In this document: positions 17,306 to 25,183 of the stretch, one piece after another
How the letters are laid out: every line of letters starts with the position of its first letter
Position numbering within the stretch: the stretch's first letter is position 1
From: Betaproteobacteria bacterium
GTDB lineage: Bacteria > Pseudomonadota > Gammaproteobacteria > Burkholderiales > Casimicrobiaceae
Direction of reading: 5' to 3'
Length of the DNA: 51,972 nucleotides
NCBI GenBank assembly: GCA_018971195.1
Contig: JAGXBK010000004.1
Location: 1 to 51,972 of the forward strand
The notes under the pieces: model-generated
The model's input: the letters and a program-made list of their open reading frames with translations, nothing else
What the model was told of the DNA's origin: nothing
The model's database searches: none
Position numbers and translations under genes: made by a program

Positions 17306-18790
17306 GTGAATGCACCCCGCCTCTCGTTCGCAACGCTCGCCGCGGCCGCCGCCGGCGTCGTCCGGCCCGGTTATGCGCCCGAGCGGCTCCAGGTCGGCAT
17401 CGTCCATCTGGGCATCGGGGCGTTCCATCGCGCCCACCAGGCGCTCTATACCGACGACGCGCTCGCGCGGGCCGGCGGGGCGTGGGGCATCTGCGGAGTC
17501 AGTCTGCGCTCGGCCGACGTCCGCGACCGGCTGGCGCCCCAGGACTGCCTGTACACGTCGGTCGAAGTGAGCCCGGCAGGGGTGCGCCGGCGCGTCGTCG
17601 GCAGCGTGCGCGAAGTGCTGTTCCTGGGCGATCAACGCCTCGACGTGCATCGCCGGCTCGCTGCGCGCGAGACGCGGATCATCACGCTGACCGTGACCGA
17701 AAAAGGCTATTGCCACGAGCCGGCGACCGGAAAGCTCGATTTCGCGCATCCGGATATCGTCCACGATCTCGTGCAGCCCGACGCGTCGCGCAGCGTCGTG
17801 GGCCTGCTGACCTGGGCGCTGGCGCAGCGCCGGGCCACGCACGGCGCGCCACTGACGCTCGTATGCTGCGACAACCTGCCGCACAACGGCGCGCTGCTGC
17901 GCGGGCTGGTCGACGCGTTCGCCCGCGCCCGCGATCCTGCGCTCGCCGACTGGATCGCGCGCACGATCGCGTTCCCGTCGACGATGGTCGATCGCATCGT
18001 GCCGGCGACGACGGCCGACGACATCGCGCGGAACGACGCGGCGCTCGGACTCGAGGACCGGGCGCCTGTGGTCCACGAGCCTTTCATTCAATGGGTGATC
18101 GAGGACGCTTTCGCCACCGAGCGGCCGGCGTGGGAGCTGGCGGGCGCGACGCTCACCGACGACGTCGCGCCCTTCGAATCGATGAAGCTGCGCCTGCTGA
18201 ACGCGAGCCACTCCGCTTTCGCGTACCTCGGATTCCTCGCCGGTCACGAGTACATCTACCAGGTCGCGGCGCAGCCCGATTTCATCGCACTGATGCGCCG
18301 GTACACCGCGGTCGAGGTCTCGCCGACGCTGAAGATCCCCGCCGGGGTCGACGTTGCCGCCTATTGCGAGGCGCTGGAGCGGCGGTTCGCGAATCCGGCG
18401 CTGCCGCACCGGACCACTCAGATCGCGATGGACGGCTCGCAGAAGCTGCCGCAGCGCATCCTCGCGACGGTGCGCGCCAATCTCGCCGCCGGCCGACCGG
18501 TCGAGCTCGCCGCGTTGGCTGTCGCCGGTTGGATGCGCTACGTTCGAGGCGACGACGAGCACGGGCAGCCGATCCGCGTCTCGGATCCGCTGGCATCGCG
18601 CTTCGCCTCGATCGCCACCGGGTCGGGCAAGGATCCGGTGGCGTACGCGCGAGGGCTGCTCGCGCTGTCCCCGATCTTCGGCGACGACCTGCCGGACGAT
18701 GCGCGATTCACCGGGCCTGTCATCCGCTGGCTCGGCGCGTTGTTTTCCGATGGGGCCGCGGCGACCGTGGCCCGCGCCGTGCGCGCGTGA
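17306..18790 (+). CDS. uxuB: Mannitol dehydrogenase-family oxidoreductase, probable fructuronate reductase
   Basis: NAD(P)-dependent long-chain polyol dehydrogenase of 494 residues. In this context it most likely reduces D-fructuronate to D-mannonate, feeding ManD. The nucleotide-binding stretch is GIVHLGIGAFHRAHQ (31-45). The catalytic Lys294, Asn299 and His302 in MKLRLLNASHS match the K-x4-N-x2-H spacing known from Pseudomonas mannitol dehydrogenase (295, 300, 303). The start is a GTG at 17306 just after the permease stop. Family members also act on mannitol, arabinitol or tagaturonate, so the substrate rests on neighbours: manD upstream and uxaC downstream. Confidence 0.87.
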   Translation: MNAPRLSFATLAAAAAGVVRPGYAPERLQVGIVHLGIGAFHRAHQALYTDDALARAGGAWGICGVSLRSADVRDRLAPQDCLYTSVEVSPAGVRRRVVGSVREVLFLGDQRLDVHRRLAARETRIITLTVTEKGYCHEPATGKLDFAHPDIVHDLVQPDASRSVVGLLTWALAQRRATHGAPLTLVCCDNLPHNGALLRGLVDAFARARDPALADWIARTIAFPSTMVDRIVPATTADDIARNDAALGLEDRAPVVHEPFIQWVIEDAFATERPAWELAGATLTDDVAPFESMKLRLLNASHSAFAYLGFLAGHEYIYQVAAQPDFIALMRRYTAVEVSPTLKIPAGVDVAAYCEALERRFANPALPHRTTQIAMDGSQKLPQRILATVRANLAAGRPVELAALAVAGWMRYVRGDDEHGQPIRVSDPLASRFASIATGSGKDPVAYARGLLALSPIFGDDLPDDARFTGPVIRWLGALFSDGAAATVARAVRA

Positions 18791-18866
18791 TCGAGCGCCG
18801 CTACGCAACCGATCTCCCCGTCGCGCGCACGGATACCGCGTCACTTCCGATCACGAGCCCCCGCCG

Positions 18867-20291
18867 ATGATCCCCCTCGACCTCCACCCTGACCGACTGT
18901 TTCCGTCCGATTCGGCAACGCGCAGTCTCGCGCGATCGCTGTACGCCACGGTCCGGGACCTGCCGATCGTCAGTCCGCACGGGCACACCGATCCGCAGTG
19001 GTTCGCCGACGACGCGGCGTTTCCGGATCCTTCCGCGCTGCTCATCGTCCCGGACCACTACGTGTTCAGGATGCTCTACAGCCAGGGCGTGCCGCTCGAG
19101 GACCTGGGCGTCCCGCTGCGCAGCGGCGTGCCCGAGCAAGGAGCTCGGCCCTGCGATGCGCGCGCCATCTGGCGGAGCTTCGCGGCTCGCTACCCCCTGT
19201 TCCGCGGCACGCCGACGCGGCTGTGGCTCGACCATGCATTCCACACCGTCTTCGGCATCGACGAGCGCTTGACCCCCGAGAGCGCGGACCGGTATTTCGA
19301 TCGCATCGAGGCCTGCCTGCGGGAGCCTGCGTTCCGGCCGCGGGCGCTGTTCGAGCGCTTCAACATCGAGGTGATCGCGACGACCGAGTCGCCGCTCGAT
19401 CCGCTGTCCCACCACCTGAAGATTCGCGCCAGCGGCTGGAAGGGCCGGGTCGTGACCGCCTATCGCCCCGATCCGGTCGTCGACCCGCAGTTCGAGGGAT
19501 TCGCGGACAGCGTCGCGCAGCTGGGCGAGCTGACCGGGGAGAACACCGCCGCCTGGAGCGGCTACCTGGCCGCCCACTGCGCGCGCCGCGCATTCTTCCG
19601 CTCGATGGGCGCGACCTCCACCGATCACGGCCACCCCACGGCGCGCAGCCTCGACCTGGACCCGGCCGAATGCCAGCGCCTGCTCGATCGCGCGCTGCTG
19701 GGGACGATCTCGGCGGACGAGGCCGAATCGTTCCGCGCCCAGATGCTGACCGAGATGGCGCGGATGAGCCTCGACGATGGCCTGGTGATGCAGATCCACC
19801 CGGGCAGCTTCCGCAACCACAACCCGCGGGTGCATGCGCGCTTCGGTCGCGACAAGGGTGCCGACATCCCGATGCGCACCGACTACGTCGGGGCATTGAA
19901 GCCGCTGCTCGACCGCTACGGCAACGAGCGTGATTTCACCCTGATCCTGTTCACCCTCGACGAGACGACCTACGCGCGCGAGCTCGCACCGCTCGCGGGC
20001 CATTACCCGGCGCTGCGGCTCGGCCCGCCGTGGTGGTTTCACGACAGCTACCAGGGCATGCTGCGCTTCCTCGAGCAGGCGATCGAGACCGCCGGCTTCT
20101 ACAACACCGTCGGCTTCAACGACGACACCCGGGCATTCCTTTCGATACCCGCGCGCCACGACGTCTGGCGCCGCGTCGCCTGCCGGTTCCTTGCGACCTG
20201 CGTCGTCGAGCACCGCTTCGGCGAGGATGAAGCTTTCGAGCTGGCACCGCTGCTGGCGCGCGACCTGGCCAAGGCCGCCTACCGGCTGTAG
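18867..20291 (+). CDS. uxaC: Uronate isomerase UxaC
   Basis: Isomerises D-glucuronate to D-fructuronate (and D-galacturonate to D-tagaturonate) in the cytoplasm. The 474-residue length is normal for the family. An early metal-binding motif SPHGHTDPQWF (36-46), ATTESPLD, VTAYRPDP, HPGSFRNHN and PPWWFHDS are all characteristic of this amidohydrolase-superfamily enzyme. The ATG at 18867 follows the dehydrogenase gene by 76 bases on the same strand. It is the entry step of the three-enzyme route completed by the preceding dehydrogenase and ManD. KDG kinase and aldolase, needed next, are not in the window. Confidence 0.95.
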   Translation: MIPLDLHPDRLFPSDSATRSLARSLYATVRDLPIVSPHGHTDPQWFADDAAFPDPSALLIVPDHYVFRMLYSQGVPLEDLGVPLRSGVPEQGARPCDARAIWRSFAARYPLFRGTPTRLWLDHAFHTVFGIDERLTPESADRYFDRIEACLREPAFRPRALFERFNIEVIATTESPLDPLSHHLKIRASGWKGRVVTAYRPDPVVDPQFEGFADSVAQLGELTGENTAAWSGYLAAHCARRAFFRSMGATSTDHGHPTARSLDLDPAECQRLLDRALLGTISADEAESFRAQMLTEMARMSLDDGLVMQIHPGSFRNHNPRVHARFGRDKGADIPMRTDYVGALKPLLDRYGNERDFTLILFTLDETTYARELAPLAGHYPALRLGPPWWFHDSYQGMLRFLEQAIETAGFYNTVGFNDDTRAFLSIPARHDVWRRVACRFLATCVVEHRFGEDEAFELAPLLARDLAKAAYRL

Positions 20292-20338
20292 CGTTCGCCC
20301 GGCCCGTCGCCCTCATCCCGCGGACGCCCAGCAACGGC

Positions 20339-20824
20339 TCATGGGGCTCGGACGACCTTGCGCTCGACCTCCACCAGGCGCCCGAACTGGAAGGTCAGGG
20401 TCGTGATCGTCGCCGGATCTTCCGGCGCGGGCATGTAGGTCCAGCGTGTGGTCTTGCGTCCGCTGCCCGTCGACATGTCGGGCCGGCCGACGCGTGCGAC
20501 GACTTCGCCTTCGCTGATGCCCGGGAACAGGAACTTGCGCTCGGCGGCGTTGCCGGGGCGCGCCTCCGCCTTGCGCGATTTGCGCTCGGACTTGCCGCGC
20601 GAGTCCGGCCGTGGTACCGCGCCTGCGCTGCGCGTCTCCGCTCCCGGCACGAACGTGAACGGCACGACCGAAACGTTGGCGGGGTTGCGATCGAAGTCGC
20701 GCAGCTCCTTCCCCGGCGGGCAGGGGTCCTGCTGGTAGGTGACGCTTCCGCTGTCGAGCGCGCACTTGTAGAGCCCCGCGAATGCCGTAGCGGGGGTCCC
20801 GAGGACGGCTGCGCCCGCGATCAT
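20339..20824 (-). CDS. DUF4124-type exported protein
   Basis: Small secreted or envelope protein of unknown function. With the ATG at 20824 it has 161 residues; a hydrophobic signal core follows at once and is cut after AFA. A TTG three codons earlier is also possible, and a basic stretch lies in frame upstream. The mature start GLYKCALDSGSVTYQQDPCPPG is the DUF4124 pattern with its two conserved cysteines. A Lys/Arg-rich linker (about 65-90) leads to a C-terminal segment, FLFPGISEGEVVARVGRPD, like that of outer-membrane assembly SmpA/BamE-type proteins (weak resemblance). It is divergent from the aminotransferase gene. Confidence 0.7.
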   Translation of the reverse strand: MIAGAAVLGTPATAFAGLYKCALDSGSVTYQQDPCPPGKELRDFDRNPANVSVVPFTFVPGAETRSAGAVPRPDSRGKSERKSRKAEARPGNAAERKFLFPGISEGEVVARVGRPDMSTGSGRKTTRWTYMPAPEDPATITTLTFQFGRLVEVERKVVRAP

Positions 20825-20997
20825 GAGGGCCAATCGCCACGCAGACGCGGCGGACCGGATGCGGCAAAGTCGCGCGGCGGCGGCTTTGCCACGACGGGAG
20901 ACCCGGCGGGCGCATGTGGGGCATGGCGGGAAGCGGGCAGCAGGCACGATGGCGGTACGATAGCGCCTTTCGAGTTTGGTTCGCACTAGGCCTTTGG

Positions 20998-22167
20998 ATG
21001 GACTCCCGCCCCGGACTTGCCGCACGCGTCGCCGACATCTCGCCTTTCCACGTGATGGAAGTCCAGACGGCTGCCCGTGCGCTCGAGGCTGCCGGCCGCA
21101 ACGTCGTCCACATGGAGATCGGCGAGCCGGATTTCCCGACGCCGCAACCGGTGCTCGACGCCGCGCGGCGGGCGCTGGCCGACGGCGGGATCTACTACAC
21201 GTCGGCGCTGGGCTTGCCCGAATTGCGCGAGGCGATCGCGCGTCACTACGCCGAGCACTACGGCGTGCAGGTCGACTCGGGGCGCGTCATCGTCACCGCG
21301 GGCTCGTCGGCGGCGCTGCTGCTGGTGATGGCATTGCTGGTCGATCGCGACCGGCAGATCCTGCTCGCCGACCCGGGCTATCCGTGCAATCGCCATTTCG
21401 TTCGCGTACTCGAGGGCGAAGCGCTCGCCCTGCCGGTCGGGCCCGAGTCGCGCTACCAGCCGACGGCCGCACTGGTCGAGCGGCATTGGACCGCGGCGAC
21501 CTGCGGCGTCCTGATCGCGACGCCGTCCAACCCCACCGGCACGACGGTTCCTGCCGACGAGATGCGCAGGATCGCGGTCGCCGTCGACGCCCGTGGCGGG
21601 CACCTGATCGTCGACGAGATCTACCTCGGCCTGACCTACGGCGAGCGCCCGAGGAGCGTCCTGGCGTTCGCTGACGATGCGTTCGTGATCTCCAGCTTCT
21701 CCAAGTACTTCAACATGACCGGGTGGCGGCTCGGCTGGGTCGTCGCCCCCTTGCGCTACGTGCGCGACATCGAGAAGCTCGCCCAGAACCTCTACATTTC
21801 GCCTCCGACGCTGTCGCAGCGCGCGGCACTGGCGTGCTTCGAACCGGCGACGATCGACGTGGTCGAACAGCGGCGGCGCGCATTCCAAGCACGCCGCGAT
21901 TTCCTCGTGCCCGCGCTGCGCCAGATCGGATTCGGCATCCCGGTGCTCCCCAACGGGGGCTTCTTCATCTACGCCGACTGCGCGCGGTTTTCCGACGACA
22001 GCGAGGCGTTCTGCCGCGACGTGCTGCAGGGCGCAGGCGTCGCGTTCACTCCCGGCGTCGATTTCGGTCGCCACCGCGCCAGGCAGCACGTCCGCCTCGC
22101 ATACACGATCGACGAGCGCAAGCTCGAGGACGGCGTGGCCCGCCTTGCGCGCTACCTTGCACGCTGA
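20998..22167 (+). CDS. PLP-dependent class I/II aminotransferase
   Basis: Aspartate aminotransferase-fold enzyme of 389 residues. The ATG at 20998 is chosen because family sequence (ARVADISPFHVMEV) starts right after it; an in-frame ATG at 20914 adds no family residues. Markers are GEPDFPTP (42-49), SNPTGT (177-182), DEIY (206-209) and the PLP lysine Lys236 in SFSKYFNMTGWRLGW. The closest general type is the AlaA/alanine or aromatic aminotransferase group of proteobacteria; the substrate is not determined. The next gene starts inside its last codons. Confidence 0.92.
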   Translation: MDSRPGLAARVADISPFHVMEVQTAARALEAAGRNVVHMEIGEPDFPTPQPVLDAARRALADGGIYYTSALGLPELREAIARHYAEHYGVQVDSGRVIVTAGSSAALLLVMALLVDRDRQILLADPGYPCNRHFVRVLEGEALALPVGPESRYQPTAALVERHWTAATCGVLIATPSNPTGTTVPADEMRRIAVAVDARGGHLIVDEIYLGLTYGERPRSVLAFADDAFVISSFSKYFNMTGWRLGWVVAPLRYVRDIEKLAQNLYISPPTLSQRAALACFEPATIDVVEQRRRAFQARRDFLVPALRQIGFGIPVLPNGGFFIYADCARFSDDSEAFCRDVLQGAGVAFTPGVDFGRHRARQHVRLAYTIDERKLEDGVARLARYLAR

Positions 22168-23344
22168 CGCCACGGCCGAGGCGCACTCCCGCGCACATCG
22201 GCGCCGTCGCCGACTGCTGTGCGCGGTTGCGCTGGGCACCGCCGGCGCGGCGCTGCTCGCGGCTTGCGCGAGCCGCAGCCCGATCGATTACTACTGGCAG
22301 GGCGCCGCGGGCGAGATCGATCTATTGGCGCGCAGCGAGCCGATCTCCACCGCGATCGGCAATGCCGATGCGCCGCTGGCGGCGCGGCTTGCCCAGGTGC
22401 AGGCGATCCGCGCTTTCGCGAGCCGCCGCCTCGGCCTTCCCGACAACGGCAGCTACAAGCGCTATGCCGACCTCGGGCGGCGGTTCGTCACCTGGAACGT
22501 GTTCGCGACGCCGAAGCTGTCGCTCGAGCCCCGCCAGTGGTGCTTCCCGATCGCCGGCTGTGTCGACTATCGCGGGTATTTCGATGAGGCTGCCGCGAAG
22601 CGCGAAGCGGCGCGGCTCGAGGCCGAGGGCGAGGACGTCTACGTCGGCGGGGTGCCGGCGTACTCGACGCTGGGATGGTTCGACGATCCGGTGCTGTCCA
22701 CGTTCGTCCGCTGGCCGCTGACCGAGGTCGCGCGCCTGGTCTTTCACGAGCTGGCGCACCAACTCCTGTACGTCAAGGATGATTCGGTGTTCAACGAGTC
22801 GTTCGCGACGACGGTCGAAGATGCCGGCCTCCGGCGCTGGCTTGTCGCGCAGAACGACCCCCGGCTCGATGCCGAGGCGGCGCGCGCCGAGAAGCTGCGG
22901 GGAGTGTTCCGGCATCTGGTGCGCACGACGCGGGCGAAGCTCGCCCAGGTGTACGCAAGCCCTCTGGATGCCGCCGCCAAGGAGATCGCCAAGCGGGACG
23001 CTTTCGCGTCGATGAAAGCGGCCTACGAGGCCGCGAAAGCAGGGGAGCCGGGACTTGCGGGCTACGACCGCTGGTTCGCGCATTCACCCAACAATGCGAG
23101 CCTCGCCGCGGTCGGCATCTACACGGATCGGATTCCGGCATTCAGGGAGCTGCTGCGCGAGGCGGGAGGCGACCTGCCCCGCTTCTATGAGCGGGTCAGG
23201 GCCGTGGCGGCCATGGCGAAGCCGGCGCGCGATCAGATTCTGGATGCGGCGGAGGAGCGGGGCCGCGCCTACGCCCTGACCCGGGGCGGCGCTCCGGACC
23301 CGGGCGAACCCCTGTCGACGATCAGGGCCGGCGGGGCGCAGTGA
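22145..23344 (+). CDS. Putative zinc aminopeptidase, lipoprotein (PF10023 type)
   Basis: Envelope protein of about 399 residues. The start is a TTG (22145, or another at 22157), 23 bases inside the preceding aminotransferase gene; neither has a good ribosome site. An Arg-rich n-region and hydrophobic core end in a lipobox LLAAC with Cys41, so it is likely lipid-anchored. The metal motif VFHELAHQLLY has His201, Glu202 and His205 (HExxH), and NESFATTVED downstream supplies the likely third ligand. This arrangement is typical of the predicted aminopeptidase family common in beta- and gammaproteobacteria. Its biological substrate is unknown. Confidence 0.82.
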   Translation: MRATLHADATAEAHSRAHRRRRRLLCAVALGTAGAALLAACASRSPIDYYWQGAAGEIDLLARSEPISTAIGNADAPLAARLAQVQAIRAFASRRLGLPDNGSYKRYADLGRRFVTWNVFATPKLSLEPRQWCFPIAGCVDYRGYFDEAAAKREAARLEAEGEDVYVGGVPAYSTLGWFDDPVLSTFVRWPLTEVARLVFHELAHQLLYVKDDSVFNESFATTVEDAGLRRWLVAQNDPRLDAEAARAEKLRGVFRHLVRTTRAKLAQVYASPLDAAAKEIAKRDAFASMKAAYEAAKAGEPGLAGYDRWFAHSPNNASLAAVGIYTDRIPAFRELLREAGGDLPRFYERVRAVAAMAKPARDQILDAAEERGRAYALTRGGAPDPGEPLSTIRAGGAQ

Positions 23345-23361
23345 ACTCTTGCAGTAGCCGT

Positions 23362-23391
23362 TTGATCCGCAAAGCAATTTCCTGATATAAT
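23362..23391 (+). promoter_or_regulatory. Strong sigma-70 promoter of the rpsF operon
   Basis: TTGATC (23362-23367), 18-base spacer, consensus TATAAT (23386-23391) preceded by TG at 23383-23384, so the -10 is also of the extended type. Transcription should begin near 23398. This is the best promoter in the window and fits a ribosomal protein operon. Confidence 0.8.
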
Positions 23392-23397
23392 TTCCGG

Positions 23398-23566
23398 CTT
23401 CCTTGCCTCACCCCGCCGCGGGACGATCCGGCATCGAGCGCCGATGCCGTGATCCAAGGGTCCGATGTCGAATGGGCCGCAGCACCGCACATGGGGGAGG
23501 CCATGCGGCCCACCGCGGGATGTTCCCGAAGGCGGGCCTTCATCGACCGAAAGGAGTGCTGTACCG
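23398..23566 (+). promoter_or_regulatory. Structured 5' leader of rpsF, candidate autoregulatory site
   Basis: About 170 untranslated bases with two clean stems: CGGCATCG (23429-23436) with CGATGCCG (23442-23449) around a 5-base loop, and TGGGCCGCA (23473-23481) with TGCGGCCCA (23514-23522) around a 32-base loop. rpsF leaders in several bacteria bind the S6:S18 complex for feedback control; whether this one belongs to that class cannot be decided by eye. Confidence 0.4.
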
Positions 23567-24010
23567 ATGCGTCACTATGAAGTCGTGTTCATCGTGCACC
23601 CCGACCAGAGCGAGCAGGTGCCCGCGATGATCGAGCGCTATCGCACGATGGTGACCGGCCCCGGCGGCCGGATCCACCGCCTGGAGGACTGGGGACGGCG
23701 CCAACTCGCCTACCCGATCCAGAAAGTCCACAAGGCCCATTACGTCCTGATGAACATCGAATGCGGGCGCGAGACTCTCACGGAGCTCGAGCATGCGTTC
23801 AAGTTCAACGACGCGGTGCTGCGCCACCTGGTCGTCGCGATGACCGAAGCTGTCGTTGCGCCCTCGCCGATGATGAAGGAAGAGAAGGCGAGGTCGCTGA
23901 CCGGCAAGGAAGGCGAGCGTGGCGACCGGCCCGAGCGTGCGGAGAGACCCGCCCCGGCTCCGGTCGCCGCCGCCGAGGCCCCGCAGGCCGCGCCTGCCGC
24001 GCCGGCCTGA
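23567..24010 (+). CDS. rpsF: Small ribosomal subunit protein S6
   Basis: S6 binds 16S rRNA in the platform together with S18. The ATG at 23567 has AAGGAG 10 bases upstream. The protein begins [20 protein letters not shown] and contains the conserved [14 protein letters not shown] and HYVLMNIEC. The length is 147 residues; beyond about residue 105 it carries a charged then Ala/Pro-rich tail ([17 protein letters not shown]), longer than in E. coli but seen in several high-GC betaproteobacteria. First gene of rpsF-priB-rpsR-rplI. Confidence 0.98.
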   Translation: MRHYEVVFIVHPDQSEQVPAMIERYRTMVTGPGGRIHRLEDWGRRQLAYPIQKVHKAHYVLMNIECGRETLTELEHAFKFNDAVLRHLVVAMTEAVVAPSPMMKEEKARSLTGKEGERGDRPERAERPAPAPVAAAEAPQAAPAAPA

Positions 24011-24025
24011 TCGCGGCCTGGCGAC

Positions 24026-24331
24026 GTGCCGGGCGTCAACCGGCTGGCGCTGGATGCAACGGTGGGCGATTGCGGCGCACTGCGCCATACGCCCGGCGGG
24101 ATTCCCGCAGTCGAGCTGACGCTGCTGCATCGGTCGAAGCAGGCCGAGGCGGGCGGCGAACGCGACGTGGAGTGCGAGATGCACGCCGTTGCCTTCGGCG
24201 AGGTCGCGAAGGCGTTGTCCGCAGTGGCGCCTGGCGCCGCGCTGCGATGCGAGGGCTTCATCGCGAGGCGTTACCGGAGCGGAGCGAGCGTCGCGCTGCA
24301 CGTGACACGATTCGAGACGACGGACAATTGA
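24026..24331 (+). CDS. priB: Primosomal replication protein N (PriB)
   Basis: Single-strand DNA-binding OB-fold protein of 101 residues that helps PriA and PriC/DnaT restart replication forks. The GTG start at 24026 follows rpsF by 15 bases. Features are NRLALDATVGDCGALRHTPGGIP at the start, VELTLLHRSKQ in the first strands and a conserved EGFIARRY near the end. The position between rpsF and rpsR is diagnostic of PriB in beta- and gammaproteobacteria. Confidence 0.95.
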   Translation: MPGVNRLALDATVGDCGALRHTPGGIPAVELTLLHRSKQAEAGGERDVECEMHAVAFGEVAKALSAVAPGAALRCEGFIARRYRSGASVALHVTRFETTDN

Positions 24332-24346
24332 GGAAAGGACACCGAC

Positions 24347-24634
24347 ATGCCACGCCCCATTGGAAGAGGTAAGGGCAAGTTCAAGAAGGACGGCAAGCGC
24401 CGCGAACGCGGCAACAACCTGTTCAAGCGCAAGAAGTTCTGCCGCTTCACGGCGGAGAAGGTCAAGCAGATCGATTACAAGGACATCGATGTGCTGAAGG
24501 ACTTCGTCCAGGAGAACGGCAAGATCATGCCGGCGCGGATCACCGGCACCAAGGCGCGCTACCAGCGCCAGCTCGGAACGGCGATCAAGCGCGCGCGCTT
24601 CCTGGCGCTGCTGTCGTACACCGACCTGCACTGA
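24347..24634 (+). CDS. rpsR: Small ribosomal subunit protein S18
   Basis: S18, partner of S6 on the 30S platform, 95 residues. An AGGAAAGGA site precedes the ATG at 24347. A basic N-terminus ([17 protein letters not shown]) leads into the conserved [20 protein letters not shown] and then [13 protein letters not shown] and KRARFLALL. The basic N-terminal extension is longer than in E. coli, as is usual in Burkholderiales relatives. It lies 15 bases after priB and 14 before rplI. Confidence 0.98.
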   Translation: MPRPIGRGKGKFKKDGKRRERGNNLFKRKKFCRFTAEKVKQIDYKDIDVLKDFVQENGKIMPARITGTKARYQRQLGTAIKRARFLALLSYTDLH

Positions 24635-24648
24635 CGGAGCATCGGGCC

Positions 24649-25104
24649 ATGCAAATCATTCTGCTCGAGAAGATCGCGAACGTCGGCAATCTGGGCGATG
24701 TCGTCAAGGTCAAGGACGGCTATGCGCGCAATTTCCTGATCCCGCACGGCAAGGCGAAACGCGCCACGCCCGACAACCTGAAGGCGATCGAGGCCCGCCG
24801 CGCCGACCTCGAGCAGGCGGCCGCCGACAAGCTCGCGGCTGCGCAGGCGCTCGCCGCGAAGATCGAAGGTACCGCGCTGCGGATCACCCAGAAGGCCGGC
24901 GTCGACGGCCGCCTGTTCGGCTCGGTGACCAACGTCGACGTCGTCGACGCGCTGAAGGCGCAGGGCGTCGAGATCGAGAAGGCGATGATCCGGATGCCGG
25001 CCGGTCCGCTGAAGCACGTGGGCGATCACCCGGTGTCGGTCGCGCTGCACACCGACGTCAGCGCGAACATCACGGTGACGGTGATCGGCGATACGACGAC
25101 CTGA
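24649..25104 (+). CDS. rplI: Large ribosomal subunit protein L9
   Basis: L9, 151 residues, binds 23S rRNA near the L1 stalk. It begins [19 protein letters not shown] with the conserved [17 protein letters not shown], followed by the long connecting helix (about 42-75) and a C-terminal domain with [16 protein letters not shown]. It is the last ribosomal gene of the operon and is closed by an intrinsic terminator at 25129-25150, so the downstream dnaB gene probably needs its own promoter. Confidence 0.98.
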   Translation: MQIILLEKIANVGNLGDVVKVKDGYARNFLIPHGKAKRATPDNLKAIEARRADLEQAAADKLAAAQALAAKIEGTALRITQKAGVDGRLFGSVTNVDVVDALKAQGVEIEKAMIRMPAGPLKHVGDHPVSVALHTDVSANITVTVIGDTTT

Positions 25105-25128
25105 CCCGGCAGGACGCGGATGCAGAAT

Positions 25129-25150
25129 GGGGCCGGCGACGGCCCCTTTT
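25129..25150 (+). terminator. Intrinsic terminator after rplI
   Basis: GGGGCCG (25129-25135), tetraloop GCGA, CGGCCCC (25140-25146), then TTTT (25147-25150). A 7-base GC stem with a GNRA loop and T-run ends the rpsF operon before dnaB. Confidence 0.8.
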
Positions 25151-25183
25151 GCATGATGGGCAGCGCGCGTGGCGGCGCGTAAA

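Noticed and set aside
16406-18844. Long minus-strand open frame of about 800 codons
   Set aside because: It is antisense to the permease and fructuronate reductase genes, which have clear motifs; its translation is low-complexity His/Arg/Asp-rich.
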